Source: Tetraselmis striata
Taxonomy: Eukaryota > Chlorophyta > Chlorodendrophyceae > Chlorodendrales > Chlorodendraceae
Reading direction: 5' to 3'
Length of the DNA: 64,000 nucleotides
NCBI GenBank assembly: GCA_006384855.1
Contig: VCJN01000938.1
Coordinates: forward strand, 145,874-209,873
Made by a program: the position numbers and the translations under genes. How positions within the stretch are numbered: position 1 is the first letter of the stretch; each line of letters starts with the position of its first letter. Under the pieces are notes generated by a model. The model saw only the letters and a list, made by a program, of their open reading frames with translations. It was not told the DNA's origin and ran no database searches. This document shows positions 34,308-45,975 of this stretch, piece after piece.

Positions 34308-34319
34308 ACCAGTACGAGT
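34308..34319. repeat. Target-site duplication, LINE copy 1 (left)
   Basis: ACCAGTACGAGT here is repeated at 37265-37276. The two copies flank the region where similarity to LINE copy 2 starts and where its tail ends. Confidence 0.75.
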
Positions 34320-37264
34320 CGCCACCGATCCCAGACGCCGCGTATGACATTCCGGTGGACGAGGCCGCCCTGACGGTGGACATGCGCGTGCCGTACCAGC
34401 AACTCAAGCAGCACGTGGCGGCGGGGCCCTCAGGCATGCGCAACGAGTATCTCCGCTGCTTGGTGGGCGAATACGCCCCGGCGTCCGGGCCCGCGGCAGT
34501 CCGCGCCATGTCGGAGGTTGCCTCCATGTACCTTCAAGGTCGCTTGCCCGGGTGGTTCAACCGGCTCTTCGCCTCTGCTAGGCTCGTGGCACCTGTCAAG
34601 AAGCTAGGCGAGGGGAGGGCCCCGGACGTGCGGCCTGTGGCAGTCGGGGAGGCGGAGCGGCGCGCAGCGGAGCGGGCAGTGGTTGACAACATGAAGGAGG
34701 CATACGTGTCGGTGCTCGCTCCATCTCAGCTCGGAGTTGGCATTCCCGCGGGCGACTCTATGCTCATCCACGGCGTCCGGCTCATCGCCGAGAAGCTTGG
34801 CCCACGTGCCGTCATCGTCCACACAGACCTTCGCAACGCTTACAACGAAGCATGGCGCCGCACCATCATCCAGCGCCACATCGATTGCTCTCCACTACAC
34901 CCTGTCATCCCTGCGCTCCTAGCCTCCCTCTCCACGGACTCGTATCTGGTCGTGGACGACCGGTCCGCCCCTCTGCGGTCGGAGGACGGCGTGCAACAGG
35001 GCGCACCTTTGGCCACGACTTCCTTTTGCGTCGCGATTCACCCCGAGGTGCAGCAGTGTGATACCACGTTGGAGGTCAATGACGGGGCGGCGCGCTTCAA
35101 CGCCGACGATGGATTTTTGGTGGGCCTTCCGGAGCACGTTTGGCCGGCTCTTCACGCCTTCCGCACGTCCATCAAGGCGTCCGTGGGGCTTGAGGTGCGC
35201 TTCGACAAGATGCAGGCGTACAGCGCAGACATGGAGGCCGCGCGGCGTGAGGCTCCGGCCGACATCGAGTGGCCAGAGCTAGATGGCCATCACGGCATCG
35301 CGGTCCTCAACGTGCCGCTCGGATCGCCAGAGTATGTGCAGGCGTACATGCGCGGCAAGGCGGAGGAGCTACGAGAGGAGGTGGACGCTAGCCTGAGCAA
35401 GCTTCTATCTGCCAAGCCCAGCCGTCGGTACACCCACGCCTTGCATCACCACGCATGGGCCCTGCTCAAGCATTGCATGCAACACAAGGCGGGGTAATGG
35501 CTCCGCAATTGTCTTCCGTCCGAGGTGGAGGCCTTTGCGGAGGCGGTGGATGCCACCATCCTCGCGGCGGTCGAACGGGTGCTAGGGGTCTCTTTTGATC
35601 CCTCCACGTATGGCACCGACACCAATCCGGTGGTCACCGATTTCTTGGCGGAGCTTTTGCACGACCCCGACCCCATGGCAGCGAAGGTGGCAACCTTGAG
35701 CGAGGATGCAGTGGCCAGGGCGCGCAGCAGGCTTCACCTCCCCACTCGATTGAAGGGAGCCGGCATCCGCCGCATGGCTACCGTTCGTGATGCCGCCTTC
35801 ATCGGCTGCATGAACGCCATCCTCCCAAGGTTCCTGACTAGGAACTCCGGCACCAACACTCCCACCCCTGGTTTCTTCGACCCACAGCTCGGGTCCGTAC
35901 TTGGCCGAGGCAGCTTCAACGCAAATTCTTCCGCCCGCCAGTATGACCACTTCCTCAACGATGCTCATGGGTCGGACAGCTACGCCGCGGAGATGCGCGA
36001 GGCGTGGGGCCGCCTCCAAGCGGCTACTGCTGGCCATCTTGGCGACGCAGATGCACGCAAGATGGAGCGGGAAGTGGAGGCTGCGTCGGGCTCCCAAAAG
36101 GAGCTGACGGCATTTCTAGACCAGGCCAGCAACTCTCGGCTTCGAAATGAGGTGTGCGCTCTCCCTGCTACATGTAGGGAACGGATCTTGTTCAACCAGC
36201 TCGACGCGGCGTCAGGCATGTGGACAGTGGCCATCCCCACCGCGCGGACAACCATGACTCCGCATGAGCTGCGGGAGGTCGCTGCCGGGTACTTCTTTCT
36301 GCCTAGCCCGTGCTTGGCCCCGGTGGTTGGGTGCCAGATTATTCTGCCCTCGACGGAGCACAACCCCGTCATTGTTGATCTATACGGCGACGCGCTCATG
36401 AACCTCCCGGCGCCTGGAGACGCTCACTGGCGTGTACAGCACGACGCTATCGCAGATGCCTTCCGCAATCAGTGTGTTCACGACCTAGGTATCGCGGTAC
36501 GGCGGGAGGTGGATGACTTGTTCCAGCAGGCAGTGCCTCTCGGCAACACCGTACCCCGGGATGAACTCAAGGACCTAGTGCCGGACGCAGAGCTCTCCCT
36601 TCCGGCGGTCAACGTCGTGACCGGGAGCTATGATCCCCGGAGCTTGAAGTCCACGCTGCTAGAGTTCAAGACTATGCGGTACGGGGTCAAGTACACTTCA
36701 GTGCCCTGGGCCACAGCTGTGGATCGGTTTGAGCGCTCCCTGTTGGGCGACATACATCGGGGGTTGCTGCGCGGGACGCGGCGTGGCACAACACAGAGCC
36801 CGGACAGAAAGGTCCTCTTCGAGACATCCTGGATATGTCGGAGTACACGGGCATGGTCTTCGGCACAGTGGGTGAGGTGAGCAAGGGGGTGCACCGCACA
36901 GTGCGTGGTATCGCATGCTTGGCTGCGGACCGGGGTGCCCTCTCATCGCGGGGCACTCGGTGCATCACCCGGGCTCACCAGGAGGCCTTGCTCGCAAGAG
37001 ATTTCCTCGGGGTCCTGAGCTTGGTGGCCGCTCGAGAGCGTGCTCGCTGCCTCATCAGACGGCGCAGATTCGTCTCCCATCCCGTTGTTGAAGCTGCACA
37101 GCACGTCCGAGGATCACCTACACACACGCGTGCTCGCGTGGCCCGGACTCTGAACCGTGTGCGCATCACTCATCCATCCCGCCTTATGCGGGATGCGGGC
37201 CGCTTTTAGGCGGCTTGCTGTGTTGATTTTCTAATTCTGGGGAACTGCCCTTTTTGTAATTCAC
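34320..37264 (+). mobile_element. LINE copy 1 (5'-truncated), RT plus PD-(D/E)xK-like nuclease
   Basis: RT palm motifs are HTDLRNAYNEAW (A, about 34820), GVQQGAPLATTSF (B, about 34990) and FNADDGFLVG (C, about 35100), preceded by AAGPSGMRNEYLRCL and followed by a thumb-like region. The C-terminal third contains a His/Arg block (WRVQHDAIADAFRNQ), then LVPDAELSLP and LLEFKTMRYG, spaced like the PD...ExK core of restriction-like endonucleases. Compared with copy 2, TAA at 35495-35497 replaces a Tyr codon, and one G is missing near 36767, shifting the last 130 codons. The 3' end has two hairpins (ATCCCGC/GCGGGAT and GCCGC/GCGGC) then CTTTTTGTAATTCAC, with no poly(A). Confidence 0.85.
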
Positions 37265-37303
37265 ACCAGTACGAGTACGGATACCCGTACCAGTATACTA
37301 GAG
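37265..37303. repeat. Junction between LINE copies: two target duplications
   Basis: Right duplication of copy 1 (ACCAGTACGAGT, 37265-37276), 12 unrelated bases, then ACCAGTATACTAGAG (37289-37303), which is the left duplication of copy 2 (right partner ACCAGTATACCAGAG at 41303-41317, one mismatch in 15). Confidence 0.75.
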
Positions 37304-40300
37304 ACCGCGGCCTGGCGCTCACCGGCCTCGATGCTCTCGCCCGCCTGCATTCCAGGCTACACGACAGCGGGCCGGCGCGGCGGGGCGTAGCGCCGGCAGC
37401 GGCTTGGACAGTCGCCAACACGCTTTCAGTCGCTGGCGTCGCCGCGGGCGCCGCATGGGCGCCGAGGATTGACGCCGCAGCCAGGTCGCTCCAACCCGCC
37501 CGCGTCAGGCACCACCCGGCCGACGTGGTGGCTCTCACTGAGGTCGCCGCCGCGTGGCTAGCCAAGGCGCGCGCCGTGCTGGCCGAGCGGCACCGCCGTC
37601 GGGGGGCGCGCCGCGCCGGTGGAGCTGGACAATCGTCAGTGCTGCCGTCGCCCGCATTGCCGTCCGTCGCTGCGTTCCAGGGCGTCGCAGCGCCCCCGGT
37701 TGTTGCCCCCACGCCGCCAGAGGTGGGTGCACCGGCCGGCCACCCCGGTAGCCAGGCCTCACGGGCTCGGTATCCGCCCCCCCCTACTCGCCCATCTCCA
37801 GCCGGCGACGGGGTGGGGTGGGGTGCGGTGGACGACCTCTCCGACGTGGACATGGTGCACATGCCGGCGGAGATGTCCATGGAGACGGCGGTGCCTATTG
37901 ACTTTCAAGAAGCGTGGGCGGAGGCACAACGCTGCGTGAATGAGCGGGTGGTCGCGGCGGTTGAGGCCGGTGACCCCGTGGTGTTGGATAGAGCGTTGAA
38001 GTGGAAGTACCTGCTGCCGCAATTGTTGCTTAGGGCCCCGAGCCGAGGCGGGCGGCGGCGGCGGCTACAAGCCTTGGCGTGGCGCTTCCGCGCTTTCGCG
38101 GAGAGGCGCATGACCGAACTCGTGCGCTCATGGGACGACGCGCGCACTGAGGCGTTCTACGCCGGACACACCCGTCAGCGTCGAACGGACGCCGATCTCT
38201 TTGCGGCGCTGCTCGTGGGCACCGCGGACACCGTTGTGGCGTTGGTGGAGGTAGGACGGAGAGCTCTCCCGAGCGGCGGGCCGACTGTCTTCTAAGGGTA
38301 TGGGCGACTTGTCCGATCCTGCTATCCTCGCCCAGCTGCGCGACAAGCACCCGTCCCGTAGCCACCCGATCCCGGACGCCGCGTATGACATTCTGGTGGA
38401 CGAGGCCGCCCTGACGGTGGACATGCGCGTGCCGTACCAACAGCTCAAGCAACACGTGGCGGCGGGGCCCTCAGGCATGCGCAACGAGTATCTCCGCTGC
38501 TTGGTGGGCGAATACGCCCCGGCGTCCGGGCCTGCGGCAGTCCGCGCCATGTCGGAGGTTGCGTCCATGTACCTCCAAGGTCGCTTGCCCGGGTGGTTCA
38601 ACCGGCTCTTCGCCTCTGCTAGGCTCGTGGCACCTGCCAAAGAAGCTAGGCGAGGGGAGGGCCCCGGACGTGCGGCCTGTAGCAGTCGGGGAGGCGGAGC
38701 GGCGCGTAGCGGAGCGGGCAGCGGTGGACAACATGAATGAGGCATACGTGTCGGTGCTCGCTCCATCTCAGCTCGGAGTTGGCATTCCCGCGGGCGACTC
38801 TATGCTCATCCACGGCGTCCGGCTCATCGCCGAGAAGCTTGGCCCACGTGCCGACATCGTCCACACAGACCTTCGCAACGCTTACAACGAGGCATGGCGC
38901 CGCACAATCATCCAACGCCACATCGATTGCTCTCCACTACACCATGTCATCCCTGCGCTCCTAGCCTCCCTCTCCACGGATTCGTATCTGGTCGTGGACG
39001 ACCAGTCCGCCCCTCTGCGGTCAGAGGACGGCGTGCAACAGGGCGCACCTTTGGCCACGACTTCCTTTTGCGTCGCGATTCACCCCGAGGTGCAGCAGTG
39101 TGATACCACATTGGAGGTCAATGACGGGGCGGCGCGCTTCAACGCCGACGATGGATTTTTGGTGGGCCTTCCGGAGCACGTTTGGCCGGCTCTTCACGCC
39201 TTCCGCACGTCCATCAAGGCGTCCGTGGGGCTTGAGGTGCGCTTCGACAAGATGCAGGCGTACAGCGCAGACATGGAGGCCGCGCGGCGTGAGGCTCCGG
39301 CCGACATCGAGTGGCCAGAGCTAGATGGCCATCACGGCATCGCGGTCCTCAACGTGCCGCTCGAATCGCCAGAGTATGTGCAGGCGTACATGCGCGGCAA
39401 GGCGGAGGAGCTACGAGAGGAGGTGGACGCTAGCCTGAGCAAGCTTCTATCTGCCAAGCACAGCCGTCGGTACACCCACGCCTTGCATCACCACGCATGG
39501 GCCATGCTCAAGCATTGCATGCAACACAAGGCGGGATATTGGCTCCGCAATTGTCTTCCGTCCAAGGTGGACGCCTTTGCGGAGGCGGTGGACGCCACCA
39601 TTCCGCGGCGGTCGAACGGGTGCTAGGGGTCTCTTTTGATCCCTCCACGTACGGCACTGCAACCAATCCGGTGGTCGCCGATTTCTTGGCGGAGCTTTTG
39701 CACGACCCCGACCCCATGGCAGCGGAGGTGGCTACCTTGAGCGAGGATGCAGTGGCCAGGGCGCGCAGCAGGCTTCACCTCCCCACTCGGTTGAAGGGAG
39801 CTGGCATCCGCCGCATGACTACCGTTCGTGATGCCGCCTTCATCGACTGCATGAATGCCATCCTCCCAAGGTTCCTGACTAGGAACTCCGGCACCAACAA
39901 TCCCACCCCTGGTTTCTTCGACCCACAGCTCGGGTCCGCCGTACTTGGCCGAGGCAGCTTCAACGCAAATTCTTCCGCCCGCCAGTATGACCACTTCCTC
40001 AACGATGCTCATGGGTCGGACAGCTACGCCGCGGAGATGCGCGAGGCGTGGAGCCGCCTCCAAGCGGCTACTGCTGGCCATCTTGGCGACGCAGATGCGC
40101 GCAAGATGGAGCGGGAAGTGGAGGCTGCGTCGGGCTCGCAAAAGGAGCTGACGGCATTTCTAGACCAGGCCAGCAACTCTCGGCTTCGAAATGAGGTGTG
40201 CGCTCTCCCTGCCACATGTAGGGAACGGATCTTGCTCAACCAGCTCGACGCGGCGTCAGGCATGTGGACAGTGGCCATCCCCACCGCGCGGACAGCCATG

Positions 40301-41302
40301 ACTCCGCATGAGCTGCGGGAGGTCGCTGCCGGGTACTTCCTTCTGCCTAGCCCGTGCTTGGCCCCGGTGGTTGGGAGCCAGATCATTCTGCCCTCGACGG
40401 AGCACAACCCCGTCACTGTTGATCTATACGGCGACGCGCTCATGAACCTCCCGGCGCCTGGAGACGCTCTGGAAGGCACGACGCTATCGCAGATGCCTTC
40501 CGCAATCAATGTGTTCACGACCTAGGTATCGCGGTACGGCGGGAGGTGGATGACTTGTTCCAGCAGGCAGTGCCTCTCGGCAACACCGTGCCCAGGGACG
40601 AACTCAAGGACCTAGTACCGGACGCAGAGCTCTCCCTTCCGGCGTTCAACGTCGTGACCAGGAGTTATGATCCCCCGAGCTTGAAGTCCACGCTGCTGGA
40701 GTTCAAGACTATGCGGTACGGGGTCAAGTACACTGCAGTGCCCCGGGCCACGGCTGTGGATCGGTTTGAGCGCTCCCTGTGGGGCGACATACAACGGGGG
40801 TTGGCTGCGCGGGATGCGGCGTGGCACAACACGGCGCCCGGACAGAAGGGTCCTCTTCGAGACATCCTGGATATGTCGGAGTACACGGGCATGGTCTTCG
40901 GCACAGTGGGTGAGGTGAGCAAGGGGGTGCGCCGCACAGTGCGTGGTATCGCATGCTTGGCTGCGGATCGGGGTGCCCTCTCATCGCGGGGCACTCGGTG
41001 CATCACCCGGGCCCATCAGGAGGCCTTGCTCGCAAGAGATTTCCTCGGGGTCCTGAGCTTGGTGGCCGCTCGAGAGCGCGCTCGCTGCCTCATCATACGA
41101 CGCAGATTCGTCTGCCATCCCGTTGCTGAAGCTACACAGCACGTCCGAGGATCACCCACACACACACGTGCACGCGTGGCCCGGACTCTGAACCGTGTGC
41201 GCATCACTCATCCATCCCGCCTTATGCGGGATGCGGGCCGCTTTTAGGCGCCTTGCTGTGTTGATTTTCTAATTATGGGGAATTGTTCTTTTTGTAATTC
41301 AC
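37304..41302 (+). mobile_element. LINE copy 2 (~4.0 kb), longer N-terminal region, broken
   Basis: The frame is open from the first base of the insertion, so this copy is probably 5'-truncated too. The extra N-terminal region (to TAA 38293) is Ala/Arg/Pro-rich and encodes LARLHSRLHDSG, HMPAEMSMETAVPIDFQEAW and RWRFRAFAERR-like helices of unknown role. From about 38300 it parallels copy 1 at roughly 97% identity, with the same RT motifs and the PD...EFK region. It differs by an extra A near 38640, one base less near 39603, and a small rearranged stretch near 40470, each shifting frame, plus a 3-bp insertion near 39938. The two copies are broken at different places, so the family was active after they split. 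Confidence 0.85.
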
Positions 41303-41318
41303 ACCAGTATACCAGAGT
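41303..41318. repeat. Shared target repeat between LINE copy 2 and insertion 3
   Basis: ACCAGTATACCAGAGT here is repeated exactly (16 bp) at 42717-42732. It serves both as right flank of LINE copy 2 and left flank of the third insertion. Confidence 0.8.
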
Positions 41319-42716
41319 CAAGCATGCCATCCATCCCGCCTCATGCGGAATGCGGGCCGCTTTTAGGCGGCTTGCTGTTTTGATTTTCTAGTACTGCCGG
41401 TACTTGTTCCATGAGCTTGCAGCATAAGACGATATCAGGAAATCACCAAAAAAGGACAATCGGAAAGGTAAACCGGTACTTGTTGTGATTACATGTGCTA
41501 GACGCAACATTCAAGAAATCCACAAAGAAATCCAGAAGGAAATCCAGCTACGCGCCAACAGAGGCGGGAACCGCCATGGTAGCCACCGACCAGGCATCGC
41601 CACCAGCCACCAGCCGCTCCACGCAGTAGGGACGCTCTCCCCAGCACACAATCCCGGGCCACTCCAATAGCGGCACTAGGCCAAATGTGATGTGAAGGCG
41701 CCGACAGGAAATAAGGAGCTTCGAAGTTGAGGTCTCGCAGCAAGGAGCGGAAGTGGGGGGGTCCAACCCTGATCGGGGCGCCACGGGCGTGCAACAGACG
41801 CAGGCCACCCAACGCCAAATCCGCCGCCAGCTCGGTCGCGTCCCCTTCCGCAAAACGTATAACGCCTTCCCCAGCACAACATGCCGGGCCACTCATCCAA
41901 TAACGGCGCTGAGCCGAATGTGATGTGGAGGCGCCAACATGACAGGAAGGGAGAAAGTGCTCAACGAGTAGGGAATGGAGAGCCGACAGAGCCAGCACCG
42001 ACGTAAGATGCCGGTGTCCAGCGCGCGTTGTTCCGCCCAGCGCCAAATCCGCCGCCAGCTCGGTCGCGTCCCCTTCCGCAGAACGTATAACTTCCTTCCC
42101 ATCACAACATCCCGGGCCACTCCAATAGCGGCGCTGAGCCAAATGTGATGTGGAGGCGCCGACAGGACAGGAAGGGAGAAAGTGCTCAACGAGTAGGGAA
42201 TGGAGAGCCGACAGGGCCAGCAACGACGTAAGATGCCGGTGTCTAGCGCGCGTTGTTCCGCCCCAGCGCCAGATCCGCCGGTAGCTCGGTCGCGTCGTCC
42301 CCTTCCGCAGAACGTAGAACTCCCTTCCCAGCACAACATCCCGGGCCACTCCAATAGCGGCGCTGAGCCGAATGTGATGTGGAGGCGCCGACAGGACAGG
42401 AAGGGAGAGGGCGATCAAAGAACAGCGAACGGGGACTTGACCGGACCAGCAACGACGTAAGACGCCGGTGTCCAGCGCACATACACTGCTCCTCCGCGGC
42501 AGTGGCAGCACGGGCGGGGCCAAGGCTACCAAGGCGCCACCCGTGCACGATCCCCGCCCCCATCCCCAGCCGGGGGTGGAGGCGGAGGAAGGGCCCGCTA
42601 GTCCGAGGGCCGAGGACGGTCGTCGGGCCCACCCATGCGGCGGTGGGTGGGTACCCGTATATCCACTGGTCCTTGTTGTAGTAGGTGGATTTATTACTGC
42701 CCTTTTTGTATTTCAC
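41319..42716 (+). mobile_element. Third insertion: LINE-tail derivative with internal tandem repeats
   Basis: It begins with a LINE 3'-UTR piece (41327-41390, both hairpins, GGGCCGCTTTTAGGCGGCTT) and ends with ACTGCCCTTTTTGTATTTCAC, the LINE 3' terminus. Between lie about 3.5 units of a 229-bp tandem repeat and a unique C-rich stretch. It has no RT. This is what a non-autonomous element mobilised through a shared LINE tail would look like, although a rearranged LINE tail is also possible. Confidence 0.65.
41620..42470. repeat. 229-bp tandem repeat, about 3.5 units
   Basis: The landmark CCGGGCCACTC recurs near 41654, 41884, 42112 and 42341, a spacing of 228-230 bp. Units share CAAATGTGATGTGGAGGCGCC and AGCTCGGTCGCGTCCCCTTC. 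A minus-strand frame stays open for 344 codons across them, yet 229 is not a multiple of three, so successive units are read in different frames. The open frame is therefore compositional, not a repeat protein. Confidence 0.85.
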
Positions 42717-43577
42717 ACCAGTATACCAGAGTGAGAGTACGCACACTGGTTCTTACGTACCACCTGACGTACCGGGCTTGCAGTACTTACCACCAAGGGT
42801 TGGCAGGCGTGTAATGTGACTCCATGAGGGCTTTCCGTACGGTAAATAACTGGATATTGCTGCCTAAACGGCCGTCGTAAATGGAGACGCTGCAAGGGTT
42901 TCACAGGTGCCAGTCCTGTCCCGGGGGCGAAAAAATAAGGGCGATACGGGTACCGTTGTGGTGAAATTGTACCGCATGTCAGCCCGCTCGGGGCAACATA
43001 TAATGCTCGCACGTGATGACCAGTACCCGTGGTCGCTCTAGTAGTCGCTACTGAGGATACCAGTAGTGCTCAGGCAAGTTTATTGGGCCTGGAAGATTTT
43101 ATCCGTTGTCTTTGGTGGCGATTTTGCTCGGAAAAAGGTGGGGGGGGGGGGGGGGGGGGAATCTTCCTTTTCCGGAAAAAAAAACTTATAGTCTAATAGT
43201 ACTTGTAACAGTACTCGACGATGCCCCCGATGTCGTAGGCGACAGCGCCGGCGCAGCTGACTCGATACCGGCGCGGTACAGTAGCGGCTGATGGGGAGAC
43301 AAACCGCGGCGATGCATCCTCTAAGCTATGTTTATGGGGTTTCAAGAACTAGTCAACTGTCCTAGTGCGACCTGTACAATCTGTTTCGGGTTTCAAACGG
43401 TTTTTACCGGTACCCTGCGGGCTGCCTTATCCCCCGCGAGCCTTGCGCCGGGCATGGCCGGGGAGCTACTTAGGACAGCCACCAGCATCTCATCTGCCAT
43501 CTTCCCACTCGTTGCCTTCCATATATCCGACATCCCTCCACCCTATCCCAACACCACCAGCACCCGCCGCCCACACC
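42717..43577. other. Right target repeat and non-coding stretch
   Basis: ACCAGTATACCAGAGT (42717-42732) closes the third insertion. The inverted copy of the 561-660 repeat lies at 42831-42936, and a G tract at 43140-43160. No gene is supported. Confidence 0.5.
42831..42936 (-). repeat. Dispersed ~100-bp repeat, copy 2
   Basis: Reverse-complement partner of 561-660. It is slightly longer than copy 1 because of a few small insertions, and ends in an A-rich run just after the CCCGGGGGCG block. Confidence 0.7.
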
Positions 43578-44654
43578 ATGCAGCACCGCTATGTCCTCCT
43601 GGCGTCACTGGCGGCGTGCGTCAGCATTTCCGTTGACGGGCAGGACCGCACTGCGGAACGTAGAGATAAAGCTAGGCGCTCAGGAGTGGGGCGACAAGAA
43701 CTCTACGGACCAACTGAATGAAGCAATCGAGGCCCACGCCCCCGACTACTACCCCATGCATGCTGACACCGATATCAAGATGGTGTGCCTGGCCGGCACC
43801 CGGCACGACCGTGGGCTTTCGCAAGACTGCACAGCGTTCCTGCAAGAGACAGTCACAGACACCATGGCGTTCCTTGAGACGAGAACGGTTACGATTAAGT
43901 TCGATTGCCAGCGCACCGCTAGCTCTCAGCCACCACCGCACAACCCGTTTCCGACGATGATGATGGCCAGCGCCGCGCCGAACCCTAAGAGTCATCGCCG
44001 CCTCCCTACTCACAAAGTGCCTAGCGGCCCCGCTGTCTGCCAAAAACCAGCACTACAACTCCCTGATAGACTAGCTAGAGTTAGAGGGCGTCGGTTGGTC
44101 GGCGGACATGGCTAAATCGGTCGGCTTCGACTTCGTCTTCGCCCTCCATCGCGCCTTGTTCCCTCTCAGCTCTCGTTCCAAGACTGGCGATGTATCTGGG
44201 GTATGGGATCAGCTCTGCAAAGGGCCCGCCCCGCCGGACAAACGTTTCGCGCAGTTCTTTAGGAAACTTGGAAGAAACTTGGACATAAGGCAGATCGGCC
44301 GAACGTTCCGAAGTCGTTGGAGTACCTCAGTACGCGATGTTTGGCAACGGTAATTGGGTCCATAAGGGCAACTGGCCAGGCATCATCGCGTTGCTAAAAG
44401 CGCTGGAGCTCTCGCTATTTCGGTATGAGGAGCGGCTCGGCAAGCAGCGCGACTATGACCTTGAGTCAAAACTGATGGAGGAGCCGGTACGGTCGGCCGA
44501 GACGGCGTCGCATGTGGAGACCATCGAGGCGCTGAAAGCGCTGGCCACCAACCGCGATTTCCCAACCGACATGCGCTCGCTTAGCCACCGGCTGCTGGGC
44601 ACCCCCGTCTATGCGGTCTCATACAGTCGGGCGGGTCTGGGGTTGACAATGTAA
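43578..44654 (+). pseudogene. Unrecognised gene relic in shifting frames
   Basis: ATG 43578 opens MQHRYVLLASLAACVSISVD, which looks like a short signal peptide, but the protein-like continuation (RNVEIKLGAQEWGDKNSTDQ, HADTDIKMVCLAGTRHDRGL) is in the next frame. Further blocks are GFDFVFALHRALFPLSSRS (from 44108) and GNWPGIIALLKALELSLFRY to TAA 44652-44654. At least two frame changes without clear splice sites suggest decay. I recognise no domain. Confidence 0.4.
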
Positions 44655-45975
44655 ACAACATTGTCATCTATTACATTCATCTATGTGCCATATTCATCTA
44701 TGTGCTGTGGTCTTCTATGCATCCTCCTGCATCTATATTAACGGCATGTTTGTTGCCCCAGCCTTGTCTACAGTGCTGGACAAAGTACTGTCACAGTCCC
44801 CCCTTTCTTTAACCTGAAGGTGGGGGTGCCCAATACCTATAGGAGTTGATCTATAACATGTTTTTTCAACCACGTTGCACATATGCCCTCCACCACACCT
44901 TTATTGCATATCTTCAGCACGCAGTGTTGGTACATATACACAAAATCTGGGGAAAGCTAGATATACATATAATACTCATGCATTGTCATCACTGTTTTCT
45001 GGATCACTGTTCCTGAGGCGGCGGTGTTGCCAGTGGCATTCTCATGCCACTTGTGCTCCAAGTCAAGGCTATTCTGCTCCTTATAGGCATGCACATCATT
45101 GTGCGTATGTGGAACACGGGCTTTGCATTGACTTCAACAAACGTCAAAGTCAGAAGGTTGATCATGCTCTTCTGCATCATCCAATCATGAATGGTGTGGA
45201 GGTTGGGAAGCACCTGCTTTGCCTCCATCGGATATAGCTCAAATTATGCATATGGGGTGTATGAGTCGACACACACAAACCTCCGCAAATGAAAACACTT
45301 TGACATGCATTGCATTATTGGCTTTGCGGTGTTGCCCTCGAAACGCTTCTGACAGTGACGCACGTTATTTATAGCGTCTCACCCTACGCCCGCGCAAGAA
45401 TGGAAAGTGCTCCTTAGGGAATACACGCCCAACACGCAAGTATGTACGAATGGTGCGCAGTTTGGAAACAACCGCATCCTCACACTCCGGCAATTCCCAT
45501 GGCGGGACATTCACTTTCTGCATTAATTTGTAGACTGACAGACATATACATTTTCAGGAGGTCGGCCATAACAATGACATTGAACACCCACTGCAAGTCC
45601 CTCATCTTCCGTAACATGGGTTGCAATAGATTTTGCCATCTGCATCTCTCACGGTTGCCTCCATCAAGGGAAGGACAGCAGCCCAGTCACGAATAAAGCT
45701 TTTGTAGACTTTTACATCGGACTGTGCAAATCAAGTATCACAGAAACGCTCGAGCTGATACAACTTAATGTTTAAGTCCTCGGCCATGTCCCTCAGCGCC
45801 TCACAGAACTTCCAATAGTTGAACTTATTGGCTATGACAGCGCGGATATGTCCCGGGCTATATGTCCTTGTACCGATATAAGAGACGGAGGCATGCCATC
45901 AGGCGCACCACTAGCATCCCCGCCCCTATCTTCCCTAGCATTATTTGTGACAAGCTCCACCTGATGGGCTTCATC
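44655..45975. other. AT-richer stretch, remnants only
   Basis: CATCTATRT-like repeats occur at 44668-44740. Scattered minus-strand frames (for example 45228-45004) are too short and lack motifs to annotate. They may continue the relic at 45976-47108. Confidence 0.35.

Noticed and set aside
41498-42532. 344-codon minus-strand ORF across the 229-bp repeats
   Set aside because: The repeat length is not a multiple of three, so equivalent DNA is read in different frames in each unit; the open frame is compositional.
43578-43640. Secreted protein with signal peptide
   Set aside because: The hydrophobic start is followed by a basic unrelated frame, while the protein-like continuation lies in another frame with no supported splice site.
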